From positions 124,001-188,000 of the forward strand of contig CAWIRE010000005.1 of assembly GCA_963838385.1 (NCBI GenBank): a DNA stretch of 64,000 bases, in the 5' to 3' direction. A program made the translations under genes and the position numbers. Positions 26,266 through 34,387 of this stretch are shown here, in pieces; the first letter of the stretch is position 1; each line of letters opens with the position of its first letter. Under the pieces are notes generated by a model. That model was not told the DNA's origin and ran no database searches. It was given only the letters and a program-made list of their open reading frames with translations. This DNA comes from DAHUYF01 sp963838385 (GTDB lineage Bacteria > Pseudomonadota > Alphaproteobacteria > ATCC43930 > CGMCC-115725).

Positions 26266-26964
26266 ATGAAAGACGCGGCCGCCGACTTGGCATCGCTTGC
26301 CGATGCCCTTGGCCACCGCTTCGATCACCCCGAGTTGCTGGTCGAGGCGCTGACCCATCCGAGCGCGCGCGCGCGGCGCGGCGCGGGCAAGCGCGGCTAC
26401 GAGCGGCTGGAATTCCTCGGCGACCGCGTTCTCGGCCTGATCATCGCGGAACTGCTGTGGCGGCGCTTTCCCGACGAGGCCGAAGGCGCGCTGACGCGCC
26501 GCCATACCAGCCTGGTGCGGCGCGAGACGCTGACCAGCATCGCCAAGGAGATCGGGCTCGGCGCGCATATCGTGCTCTCCAGCGGCGAGGAGGCGGCCGG
26601 CGCGCGCGGCAATCCGAGCGTGCTCGCCGATGTCTGCGAGGCGGTGATCGCCGCCCTTTATCTCGATGGCGGCCTCGCCGCGGCGCGGGGCTTCGTCGAG
26701 CGCTGGTGGGAGCAGCGCCTGACCAAGCTCGGGGCGCCGCCGCGCGATCCCAAGACGGCGCTGCAGGAATGGGCGCAGGCGCGCGGCCGGGCGCTGCCGG
26801 TCTATCGCACGGTGGCGACCGAGGGCCCGGCGCATCGCCGCACCTTCACCGTCACCGTCTCGGTCGACGGCCTGCCGCCGGCCTCGGCCAGCGGCTCCTC
26901 CAAGCGCGCGGCGGAGGCGGCCGCCGCGGCGGCGGCGCTCGCCGCGCTCGACGCCGGCTCATGA
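26266..26964 (+). CDS. rnc: Ribonuclease III
   Basis: A 232-aa RNase III. The catalytic domain has YERLEFLGDRVLGLIIAELL (signature with Glu and Asp), RRHTSLVRRETL, and SVLADVCEAVIAALYLDGG carrying the second metal Asp/Glu pair. A C-terminal double-stranded-RNA-binding domain starts near residue 160 (DPKTALQEWAQARGRALPVY) and ends in an Ala-rich helix. It processes rRNA precursors and structured mRNAs. The start is set at ATG 26266, 2 bp after lepB. It overlaps era by 4 nt. Confidence 0.96.
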   Translation: MKDAAADLASLADALGHRFDHPELLVEALTHPSARARRGAGKRGYERLEFLGDRVLGLIIAELLWRRFPDEAEGALTRRHTSLVRRETLTSIAKEIGLGAHIVLSSGEEAAGARGNPSVLADVCEAVIAALYLDGGLAAARGFVERWWEQRLTKLGAPPRDPKTALQEWAQARGRALPVYRTVATEGPAHRRTFTVTVSVDGLPPASASGSSKRAAEAAAAAAALAALDAGS

Positions 26965-27866
26965 GCGACGCGGGCGAGCGGCGCTGCGGCTATGTGGCGC
27001 TGGTCGGCGCCCCCAATGCCGGCAAATCGACGCTGCTCAACCAGCTCATCGGCGCCAAGGTGTCGATCGTCTCGCCCAAGGTGCAGACGACGCGCTCGCG
27101 CGTGCTCGGCATCGTCGTCGAAGGCGCGGCGCAGCTGATCTTCGTCGACACCCCCGGCATCTTCGCGCCGCAGCGCCGGCTCGAGCGCGCCATGGTCGCC
27201 GCCGCCTGGTCCGGCGCCGAGGATGCCGACCAGGTGGTCGTGCTGATCGATGCCGCGCGCGGCATCGATGCCGATGCGCAGCGCATCGTCGACGAACTCA
27301 AATCCGCCGGCCGCCGCGCCGTGCTGGCGCTCAACAAGATCGACCTGGTCGAGCGGCCGCGCCTGCTGCCGCTGGTCGACCGGCTGCGCCGCGACGGCAT
27401 CTTCGATGCCGTGTTCATGATCTCCGCCTTGAGCGGCGACGGCGTCGCCGATCTCCGCCGTCATCTCGCTGCCGCGCTGCCAGCGGGCCCTTGGCTCTTT
27501 CCCGAGGATCAGCTCACCGACCTGCCGCAACGGCTGATGGCGGCGGAGGCGACACGCGAGCAGGTCTTCCTGCAGCTCCATCAGGAGTTGCCCTACGCCA
27601 CCTTCGTCGAGACCGAGGGCTGGGAGGAGCGCGAGGACGGCAGCGTCAAGATCTCGCAGACCATCCACGTGCAGCGCGACAGCCAGAAGGCGATCGTGCT
27701 CGGCAAGGGCGGCAGCCGGATCAAGCTGATCGGCGAGCGCGCCCGGGCCGAGCTCGAGCGCATGTTCGGCCGCCGCGTGCACCTCTTTCTGTTCGTGCGG
27801 GTGAGCGAGGACTGGACCGAGGATCGCGAGCGCTACAAGGCGATGGGCCTGGAGTTCGAGAGCTGA
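26961..27866 (+). CDS. era: GTPase Era
   Basis: A 301-aa Era GTPase needed for 16S rRNA 3'-end and 30S assembly. G1 is VALVGAPNAGKSTLLNQLIG, G3 is FVDTPGIFAPQRRLERAMV, G4 is LALNKIDLV, and G5-like MISALSGDGV. The C-terminal KH domain (about 205-295) has SQKAIVLGKGGSRIKLIGER. Length and domain order are standard. ATG overlaps the rnc stop; recO follows after 3 bp, keeping the conserved rnc-era-recO order. Confidence 0.97.
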   Translation: MSDAGERRCGYVALVGAPNAGKSTLLNQLIGAKVSIVSPKVQTTRSRVLGIVVEGAAQLIFVDTPGIFAPQRRLERAMVAAAWSGAEDADQVVVLIDAARGIDADAQRIVDELKSAGRRAVLALNKIDLVERPRLLPLVDRLRRDGIFDAVFMISALSGDGVADLRRHLAAALPAGPWLFPEDQLTDLPQRLMAAEATREQVFLQLHQELPYATFVETEGWEEREDGSVKISQTIHVQRDSQKAIVLGKGGSRIKLIGERARAELERMFGRRVHLFLFVRVSEDWTEDRERYKAMGLEFES

Positions 27867-27869
27867 GCG

Positions 27870-28625
27870 ATGCAGTGGGAGGACGAGGGCATCGTGCTGG
27901 CGGCGCGCCGCTACGGCGAGGGTGCGCTCATCGTCCAGCTGCTGACGCGCGGGCATGGCCGGCACGCAGGGTTGGTGCGCGGCGGCCAGGGGCGCAAGCT
28001 GCGTCCGGTCTACGAGATCGGCAACCGCGTCGCCGCGGTGTGGAAGGCGCGACTCGCCGAGCATCTCGGCACGCTGGCGGGCGAGGTGCTGCACGGCCAT
28101 GCGGCGCGTTTCATCGAGGACCCGGCGCGGCTCGCCTGCCTGGCCGCCGCCGCCGCCCTTGCCGAGACCTCGCTGCCCGAGCGCGAGCCGCATCCGGAGG
28201 CCTATGCCGGGCTCTGCGCGCTGCTCGAGTCGCTGGATGCCGATCGCGGCTGGGCGGTGGGCTATGTCGAATGGGAGCTGATGCTGCTGGCGGAGATCGG
28301 ATTCGGTCTCGATCTCTCCCGCTGCGCCGCCACCGGCACGACGGCGGAGCTCGCCTATGTCTCGCCCAAATCCGGCCATGCGGTGTCCGCCGCGGCGGGC
28401 GAGCCCTATCGCGACAAGCTCTTGCGCCTGCCGCCTTTTCTGCTGGCGCGCGCGGGCGAGGGCACGCCCTCGCCGCAGGACGTGCTCGACGGTCTGGCAC
28501 TCACCGGGTACTTCCTCGACCGGCGCGTCTTCGAGCCGCAGGACCGCGATGTGCCGCCGGCGCGCGCGCGCTTCGTTGACCTGATCCAGCGCCTCGCTAC
28601 AATATCGCGTGAGCAGAGTCTCTAG
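27870..28625 (+). CDS. recO: DNA repair protein RecO
   Basis: A 251-aa RecO. The N-terminal OB fold is MQWEDEGIVLAARRYGEGAL with IVQLLTRGHGRHAGLVRGGQ following. The helical part contains EPHPEAYAGLCALLESLDAD and VGYVEWELMLLAEIGFGLDL, and the C-terminal part TGYFLDRRVFEPQ. RecO loads RecA on gapped DNA together with RecR. Its start lies 3 bp after era. parC begins 39 bp later. Confidence 0.93.
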   Translation: MQWEDEGIVLAARRYGEGALIVQLLTRGHGRHAGLVRGGQGRKLRPVYEIGNRVAAVWKARLAEHLGTLAGEVLHGHAARFIEDPARLACLAAAAALAETSLPEREPHPEAYAGLCALLESLDADRGWAVGYVEWELMLLAEIGFGLDLSRCAATGTTAELAYVSPKSGHAVSAAAGEPYRDKLLRLPPFLLARAGEGTPSPQDVLDGLALTGYFLDRRVFEPQDRDVPPARARFVDLIQRLATISREQSL

Positions 28626-28664
28626 GCGTCGCGCCGCGCACGCCGCCCTGTCGATCGGATCCCC

Positions 28665-30884
28665 ATGAGCAAGACCGCCGCCGCCGGCGAAATCCGTGAC
28701 GTGGATTTTGCCGTAGCGCTGGGAGAGCGCTACCTCTCCTATGCGCTCTCCACCATCACCGCGCGCTCGCTGCCCGATGTGCGCGACGGGCTGAAGCCGG
28801 TGCACCGCCGGCTGCTCTATGCCATGCGCGAGCTCAAGCTCGACCCGAAATCGGGCTTCAAGAAATGCGCTCGCGTCGTCGGCAACGTCATCGGCAAATT
28901 CCACCCGCATGGCAACGTCGCCGTCTATGACGCGCTGGTGCGGCTGGCGCAGGATTTCGCGCAGCGCTATCCGCTGGTCGAGGGCCAGGGCAATTTCGGC
29001 AATATCGACGGCGACAACGCCGCGGCCTATCGCTACACCGAAAGCCGGCTCACCGAGGTCGCCGAGGCGCTGCTCGCCGGCATCGACCAGGACGCGGTCG
29101 ATTTCCGCCCGACCTATGACGGCGAGAACAGCGAGCCCGTGGTGCTGCCGGCGCGCTTTCCCAATCTGCTGGCGAACGGCGCCAGCGGCATTGCCGTCGG
29201 CATGGCGACCAGCATTCCGCCGCACAATGTCGGCGAGCTCTGCGACGCGCTGCTGCATCTCGTCCGCCACAAGCGCTGCGGCGTGGCCGAGCTGGTCGAA
29301 CGCGTGCGCGGTCCCGATTTCCCCACCGGCGGCATTCTGGTCGAGCCGGCCGAGACCATCCTCCAGGCCTATGAGACCGGCCGCGGCAGCTTCCGCCTGC
29401 GCGCGCGCTGGACGTCGGAGAAGCACGGCCACGGGCTCTACCGGGTGATCGTCACCGAGATCCCGTACCAGGTGGCGAAATCGCGGCTGATCGAGAAGAT
29501 CGCGGCGCTGCTCGAGGAGCGCAAGCTGCCCCTCCTGGCCGACGTGCACGACGAATCCACCGATGTGGTGCGCATCGTGCTCGAGCCGAAATCGCGCAAC
29601 GTCGATCCCTCGGTGCTGATGGAGTCGCTGTTCCGCGCCACCGAGCTCGAGACGCGCGTGCCCCTCAACATGAACGTGCTCGACGCCGCCGGCGTGCCGC
29701 GCGTGATGAACCTCAAGGAGGTGCTGCAGGCCTTCCTCGACCATCGCCGCGTCGTACTGCTGCGCGTCACCCGCTTCCGCCTCGCCGAGATCCTGCGCCG
29801 CAGCGAGATCCTCAAGGGGCAGATGATCGTCTACCTCAATCTCGACGAGGTGATCCGGATCATCCGCGAGCATGACGACGCCAAGGAGCGCATGATGAAG
29901 CGCTGGCGTTTGAGCGAGGTCCAGGTCGAGGCGATCCTCAACATGCGGCTGCGCTCGCTGCGCCGGCTCGAGGAGATCGAGATCAAGCGCGAGCTGAAAA
30001 GCCTCGCTGCCGAGCAGGAGACGCTCGAGGGGCTGCTCGAGGACGAGAAGCGGCAGTGGAAGGCGATCGCCGGCGAGATCGAGGACATCCGCAAGGCGTT
30101 CGGCAGCGGCCCGCTGGGATTGCGCCGCACCGAGATCGGCGCCGCGCCCGCCGCCATCATGGTGCCGGTGGAGGCGCTGATGGAGCGCGAGCCCGTCACG
30201 GTGCTGTGCTCGGCCAAGGGCTGGATCCGGGCCGTCAAGGGCCACAACCTCGCGCTCGCCGAGGTCAAGTACAAGGAGGGCGACGAGGGGCGCTTCGTCA
30301 TCGAGGCCGCCACCACCGACAAGCTGCTGGTCTTCGCCACCAACGGCCGCTTCTACACGGTTCCGGTCGACAAGCTGCCGGGCGGGCGCGGCCATGGCGA
30401 GCCGCTGCGCCTGATGATCGATCTCGGCAACGAGCACGACGTGGCGGCGATCCTGCCCTATGCTCCCGGCGCCAGGCTGCTGCTGGCCTCCAGCGACGGG
30501 CGGGGATTCGTCGTCCCGGCCGACGAGGTGCTGGGCCAGACGCGCGCGGGCAAGGTGGTGATGAACCCGGGCGAGGGGGCCGCGGCGCGGGTTTGCGTGC
30601 CGGTGAGCGGCGACAGCGTCGCCGTGATCGGCACCAACCGCAAGCTGCTCGTCTTCCCGCTGGCCGAGGTGCCGGAGATGGCCCGCGGCCGCGGCGTCAT
30701 CCTGCAGCGCTATCATGACGGCGAGCTCTCGGACGCCAAGACCTTCGCCAAGGCCGAGGGCCTCAGCTGGAAGAGCGGCGAGCGCACGCGGACCGAGCCC
30801 GATATCCGCGGCTGGGTCGGCCAGCGCGCCTCGAGCGGCCGGGTCGCCCCCAGCGGCTTTGCCAAGAACAACCGCTTCGCCTGA
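28665..30884 (+). CDS. parC: DNA topoisomerase IV subunit A
   Basis: A 739-aa ParC. The winged-helix/tower domain has LPDVRDGLKPVHRRLLYAMR, then VVGNVIGKFHPHGNVAVYDA. The catalytic Tyr124 is in AAAYRYTESRLTEVAE. A long coiled coil follows (about 380-480), then a shortened beta-propeller C-terminal domain rather than the six GyrA-box blades of GyrA, which separates it from gyrase. The quinolone-determining motif reads HPHGNVAVYDA, with Asn-Val where E. coli ParC has Asp-Ser. parE is not in the window. tusA begins 1 bp after the stop. Confidence 0.95.
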   Translation: MSKTAAAGEIRDVDFAVALGERYLSYALSTITARSLPDVRDGLKPVHRRLLYAMRELKLDPKSGFKKCARVVGNVIGKFHPHGNVAVYDALVRLAQDFAQRYPLVEGQGNFGNIDGDNAAAYRYTESRLTEVAEALLAGIDQDAVDFRPTYDGENSEPVVLPARFPNLLANGASGIAVGMATSIPPHNVGELCDALLHLVRHKRCGVAELVERVRGPDFPTGGILVEPAETILQAYETGRGSFRLRARWTSEKHGHGLYRVIVTEIPYQVAKSRLIEKIAALLEERKLPLLADVHDESTDVVRIVLEPKSRNVDPSVLMESLFRATELETRVPLNMNVLDAAGVPRVMNLKEVLQAFLDHRRVVLLRVTRFRLAEILRRSEILKGQMIVYLNLDEVIRIIREHDDAKERMMKRWRLSEVQVEAILNMRLRSLRRLEEIEIKRELKSLAAEQETLEGLLEDEKRQWKAIAGEIEDIRKAFGSGPLGLRRTEIGAAPAAIMVPVEALMEREPVTVLCSAKGWIRAVKGHNLALAEVKYKEGDEGRFVIEAATTDKLLVFATNGRFYTVPVDKLPGGRGHGEPLRLMIDLGNEHDVAAILPYAPGARLLLASSDGRGFVVPADEVLGQTRAGKVVMNPGEGAAARVCVPVSGDSVAVIGTNRKLLVFPLAEVPEMARGRGVILQRYHDGELSDAKTFAKAEGLSWKSGERTRTEPDIRGWVGQRASSGRVAPSGFAKNNRFA

Positions 30885-30885
30885 G

Positions 30886-31116
30886 ATGGCCGATCCCGTC
30901 ATCCTCGACGCCCAGGGGCTCAAATGCCCGCTGCCCGTGCTCAAGGCGCGCAAGGCGATGCGCAATCTGCCCGAGGGCGGCGTGCTGCGCGTCCTCGCCA
31001 CCGATCCCGGCGCGGCCAAGGATTTCGAACATTTCTGCCTGGTGACCGGTAATCAGCTCGTCGCGCAGAGCGAGGCAGACGGGGTCCTGACCGTCGATAT
31101 CCGCAAGCAGGGGTGA
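30886..31116 (+). CDS. tusA: TusA-family sulfur-carrier protein
   Basis: A 76-aa SirA/TusA domain. ILDAQGLKCPLPVLKARKAM contains the conserved CPxP motif with the persulfide-carrying Cys, followed by RVLATDPGAAKDFEHFCLVT. It passes sulfur to partners such as tRNA 2-thiouridylation or other sulfur-relay enzymes. It follows parC almost directly and is the last gene before the A+T-richer island. A hairpin lies just after it. Confidence 0.93.
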   Translation: MADPVILDAQGLKCPLPVLKARKAMRNLPEGGVLRVLATDPGAAKDFEHFCLVTGNQLVAQSEADGVLTVDIRKQG

Positions 31117-31125
31117 GGGGCGGCG

Positions 31126-31143
31126 TTCGGCTCAGCAGCCGAA
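31126..31143 (+). terminator. Hairpin after tusA, possible terminator without a U-tract
   Basis: TTCGGCT, loop CAGC, AGCCGAA: a perfect 7-bp stem 9 bp after the tusA stop. No run of T follows, so intrinsic termination is doubtful. It marks the end of the G+C-rich operon and the left edge of the island. Confidence 0.35.
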
Positions 31144-31433
31144 GAGAGCTCTATCCTGATAGCGACATCATTTCCCTATCTGGTTAGCGCGGGAGGATTT
31201 GCGGGCGCGGTCAACAGAGTCCGCTCTTCAGTTTTGAGCTATCGTCGCGGGCGGAAACCGGCATGTCTGGGATGTACCAGGAGCGGCAATGGGCGCTGCC
31301 GCGCCAGTTTAGCCATCGGAATCGAAGCAAACGGTTTGATCGACGAACAAAAAAGTCAAAATCTTGCATTCAGCCGCTCCAATCGCTAGCGTCAGCAGAG
31401 CCTTAGCGTAATATTGCGGCTGCCAAAGACGCC
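31144..31433. other. Non-coding left edge of the island
   Basis: 290 bp with no supported gene. Base composition changes here from the very G+C-rich housekeeping block to mixed sequence (for example CGAACAAAAAAGTCAAAATC near 31345). A TAATAT at about 31409 could be a -10 element for the cassette, without a clear -35. No integrase, tRNA end or obvious direct repeat was seen. Confidence 0.4.
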
Positions 31434-32073
31434 ATGGACTGGCTGACCTTCGTGTCTAAGCTTACCGGCGATATCGCATGGCCAGCGGCAGCCCTTGGCG
31501 CGGTTCTGATCCTACGTGAGCCGATAAGATCCCTGCTTGCACTCGTGTCCCGAGTTCAAGGTGAGCTCGGTGGAGATCGAATTCGACAGGAAGCTGGAGC
31601 TTGCAAAACAAGAGGCATCGTCGGAGTTACGCTTAACATCGCTCGGTCATAGCCGATTTCCATTTGCAATAGACACCCAAATTCTCAAATTGGCTGAGGT
31701 ATCGCCGCGCGCGGCTGTGATGGAGGCGTGGCGCCACGTTGAGGCGGCGGCTCTCCGCGTTGCGAAGAGTCTGGTCAAAGATGGGACGTTCACCTCTGAG
31801 ACAATGACCTTTCGTGCCATTCGGCTTCTTGAGAGGCATGGTGTCTTAACCGATCCCATCGCTGAATTGATAAGGGACCTTAGAAGTCTTCGTAATGATG
31901 CGGCTCACGCGTCGGATTTTGGGTTATCAACCGCTTCCGCGATGGAGTATTTCCAGCTCGCGGCTCAAGTCGTGGGTTATCTCGATGGCCTCGCCGGGAG
32001 CCAAGGAGAGGACGGCGGTCCTGAACAGTCGTCCACGAAGCGTGGCACGCCAAGATCGATCGAACTCAGCTGA
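31434..32073 (+). pseudogene. Membrane-anchored protein of the island, split by a frameshift
   Basis: The first frame (ATG 31434) encodes MDWLTFVSKLTGDIAWPAAA, LGAVLILREPIRSLLALVS, one membrane segment followed by a basic stretch. Near 31545 sense moves one frame over and continues EFKVSSVEIEFDRKLELAKQ, then AWRHVEAAALRVAKSLV, FRAIRLLERHGVL and RDLRSLRNDAAHASDFGLST, ending at 32073. The RN-x-x-AH helix pair resembles DUF4145-type domains and HEPN-like RNxxxH motifs, although the spacing here is RNDAAH. Removing one base gives a protein of about 212 residues with an N-terminal anchor and a cytosolic helical domain. It could be a sequencing error or a real lesion. It is the first gene of the cassette with the two signalling genes. 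Confidence 0.6.
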
Positions 32074-32119
32074 TCTTCGGCGCCGCTTCTCATTCGTTTA
32101 CCTGCAGATATTTGGACCA

Positions 32120-34387
32120 ATGCGCGCTTCGTTGTTGACGGTGATCAAGGTAGCGATAAGAATCAAAGCTTTGCGATCTCCCATGCGAGGCGTTCGATGC
32201 GTAACTCGGGGCGCCGCGAGTCTCCAAGCCGAACTCGAGAAAACGTCCAGGGCCAAAGAGCTTAGAATATTTCTTTCTAGACTCTCGAGCGATCGACGGA
32301 TCCACGACATCGGCGAGCTAATCGATGTCCTCAGGAGCTGCCTTTCAACTAACGAATTTTTGTGTATTGTTTTTCACCAAAAGAAGGCTCTCCCGGGACG
32401 ACCGTTCGAGGATATTCCGGGAGACAGGATAGTCTTTAACTATGCGTCCTTTTGCATTGCTTCAGGGCAGGTTAGACGGTTCAGAGACCGGTTTGAATTG
32501 GCTCAATACGTTCATGAGCTGCAGAGCAGGCACGATCTGAATTGTCTTTCTACCGGTCTGGTCGATATCTATCATCTACCTGGTCTTCCCAAGTTAGTGT
32601 TAGAGGCGATCAGAAGCTTATGCACTATCTTTTTTGTGCTCAGCGACCAATATAGTCACTACATCGAGAACACGTCCCGTTTGCTCGCAAAGGAAGCGAT
32701 CTCGACGGATCGGAATACGGATCTACCGACGATAACGAGCTTCATCGCGCAACGTTTCTCAGTCGAAGCTGGTTTTGTGGCCGTTCGAGATCCGGTCGGC
32801 GTCAACTTGTCTGAAGCGACGGAACAAGATTTCGATTTTCAGTTTTTTCACCCCGATAGCGCCGTGCGCGGTCAACCGAATCTCATTGCAGATGTAAAGG
32901 CCTCCCTGCGATCGGGAAATGACTACTCCAATCGCGCCAAGATCGGCGATGCCTTTCAATATTATAAGCTTCTGCCAGTCGCAATCCCCGCTCGGCTGTC
33001 AGACCTCTCAGTGGCGGCAATCGAAGCTGTACATGGCCGTCACAAGAGGTACTTTCCAATTGGCGCTTTAGCCATCCTGTCGTGCGGTCAGATTGACCGG
33101 ATTTGCTACGCAACAGCAAAAGAGCTCCTACAGGAGATTTCCGGGGCGACGCGCGTTGCCGAGCAACTGCGACGGGTCAATGATCTACACGCCGATATGC
33201 TTCAAGTTAGAGAGTTTATCACTAGGGCGCCTTTACAGTCGCACTCGGAGGCGTTGGACCTATTCAAATGTTACGCTGATAAGGTCGTTGAGTCCGTTGC
33301 GACTATGACATCAGCGCATAGCGCTACAATCCGAGCATATGATCCGTTCCGCGGAACATTGGTATTGGTCGCCAGTCGCTTTGGCGTGGCGCTTTCTGCC
33401 GCCTCAAAATGGGGCTCTGACATTTCTGTCACAGATGCTTTGTCGCTAAACGCCTTTGTGTTTTCAGGCGAACATCCGGGGTTCAGTTATATCGCGAACG
33501 TGAAATCGCACTTGGAGCAGCAGAAGAAGCCGCACATCTTGATTAGACGCTCCGAAACAGAGTCGGAGGTCTGCTTTCGGCTCGTCAAGGGAGGCGTCCC
33601 ATTTGGCACAATGAACGTAGAAGCGCCGTATGCATACTCATTGGGTAAGGATTTGGTTTATTGCCAAGCGGTCGCGCGTCTCCTCGGCGAATTTTTTGAT
33701 GTTGTTGCTCGGACGTCAGATGCGGCTTGGCTCCCGAAGATGTCGCTCTCGCATCTTGTACATCACCGTATTGAAAAAATCCGGCGTGAACGCCCAGAGC
33801 TATTAGGCGTCCTCGATTTTATTGAAGTTCCTATGCACACGGCGAGAGCACAGTCTGCCAACGCAAGCATAACTCTCAATGAAATCCTTGAAGGAGTTGT
33901 TGGCTCCTTTGACTGGTTGGACGCCGATACCTTGCGCTCGCTCGTCAGCGTTCCAAAATACAACATCCGTTTTCGTAAAGAAGCCGCGGCTTCGCTCGCA
34001 ATTATTATAGAGACGCTTGTTGAAAATTGCCGGGCACATTCTGATGTTTATCACGACACAATTTCAATTCGAGTAGTGCGAGGGCTGAAGCGCGTGCGCG
34101 AGTCTGAGCTGAGATCTCAACCTGGCCTATTACTGAGAATAACGTATGAAGCTAAGCACACTCGAACGCAGCTCGACCTGCTGGACCGCTTGACGATCGC
34201 ACCGGTCTGGGAGGAGGAGGATCGTTCATATCACTTTGGCATGTTCTTGTTAGGGGCGCATGCGAGATTGTGGGGGGGGCTGACATACGTTGATACTGAA
34301 CCGCCGCCGGGCCGAAAATCCCGCCCACTCAGGGTGATAGTCCTCCTTCCCGTAGCCTCGATTACAAACTCGGGAGATGCTGAATGA
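32120..34387 (+). CDS. GAF-domain protein with histidine-kinase-like C-terminus
   Basis: About 755 aa from ATG 32120. The N-terminus is uncertain: ATG 32183 is possible, and the frame is open back to 31895. Residues 1-190 are not recognised. Residues 200-345 look like a diverged GAF domain (ending YFPIGALAILSCGQIDRICY). Residues 375-530 are a clearer GAF (SATIRAYDPFRGTLVLVASR, GVPFGTMNVEAPYAYS). Residues 540-605 resemble a dimerisation helix pair with HLVHHRIEKIRRERPELLG. Residues 615-745 resemble a GHKL ATPase: N-box-like IIETLVENCRAHSD and G2-like HFGMFLLGAHARLWGGLTYV. The usual DxGxG G1 box is not visible. No membrane segment is seen, so it is cytosolic. Its stop overlaps the next gene by 4 nt (ATGA), tying it to the receiver-kinase protein. 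Codons are A/T-richer than the flanks. Confidence 0.7.
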   Translation: MRASLLTVIKVAIRIKALRSPMRGVRCVTRGAASLQAELEKTSRAKELRIFLSRLSSDRRIHDIGELIDVLRSCLSTNEFLCIVFHQKKALPGRPFEDIPGDRIVFNYASFCIASGQVRRFRDRFELAQYVHELQSRHDLNCLSTGLVDIYHLPGLPKLVLEAIRSLCTIFFVLSDQYSHYIENTSRLLAKEAISTDRNTDLPTITSFIAQRFSVEAGFVAVRDPVGVNLSEATEQDFDFQFFHPDSAVRGQPNLIADVKASLRSGNDYSNRAKIGDAFQYYKLLPVAIPARLSDLSVAAIEAVHGRHKRYFPIGALAILSCGQIDRICYATAKELLQEISGATRVAEQLRRVNDLHADMLQVREFITRAPLQSHSEALDLFKCYADKVVESVATMTSAHSATIRAYDPFRGTLVLVASRFGVALSAASKWGSDISVTDALSLNAFVFSGEHPGFSYIANVKSHLEQQKKPHILIRRSETESEVCFRLVKGGVPFGTMNVEAPYAYSLGKDLVYCQAVARLLGEFFDVVARTSDAAWLPKMSLSHLVHHRIEKIRRERPELLGVLDFIEVPMHTARAQSANASITLNEILEGVVGSFDWLDADTLRSLVSVPKYNIRFRKEAAASLAIIIETLVENCRAHSDVYHDTISIRVVRGLKRVRESELRSQPGLLLRITYEAKHTRTQLDLLDRLTIAPVWEEEDRSYHFGMFLLGAHARLWGGLTYVDTEPPPGRKSRPLRVIVLLPVASITNSGDAE

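Noticed and set aside
26802..31019. Very long open frame (about 1400 codons) on the minus strand
   Set aside because: It lies antisense to rnc, era, recO, parC and tusA, all with clear family motifs. Its translation is His/Arg/Asp-rich without any domain, a typical shadow in G+C-rich DNA.
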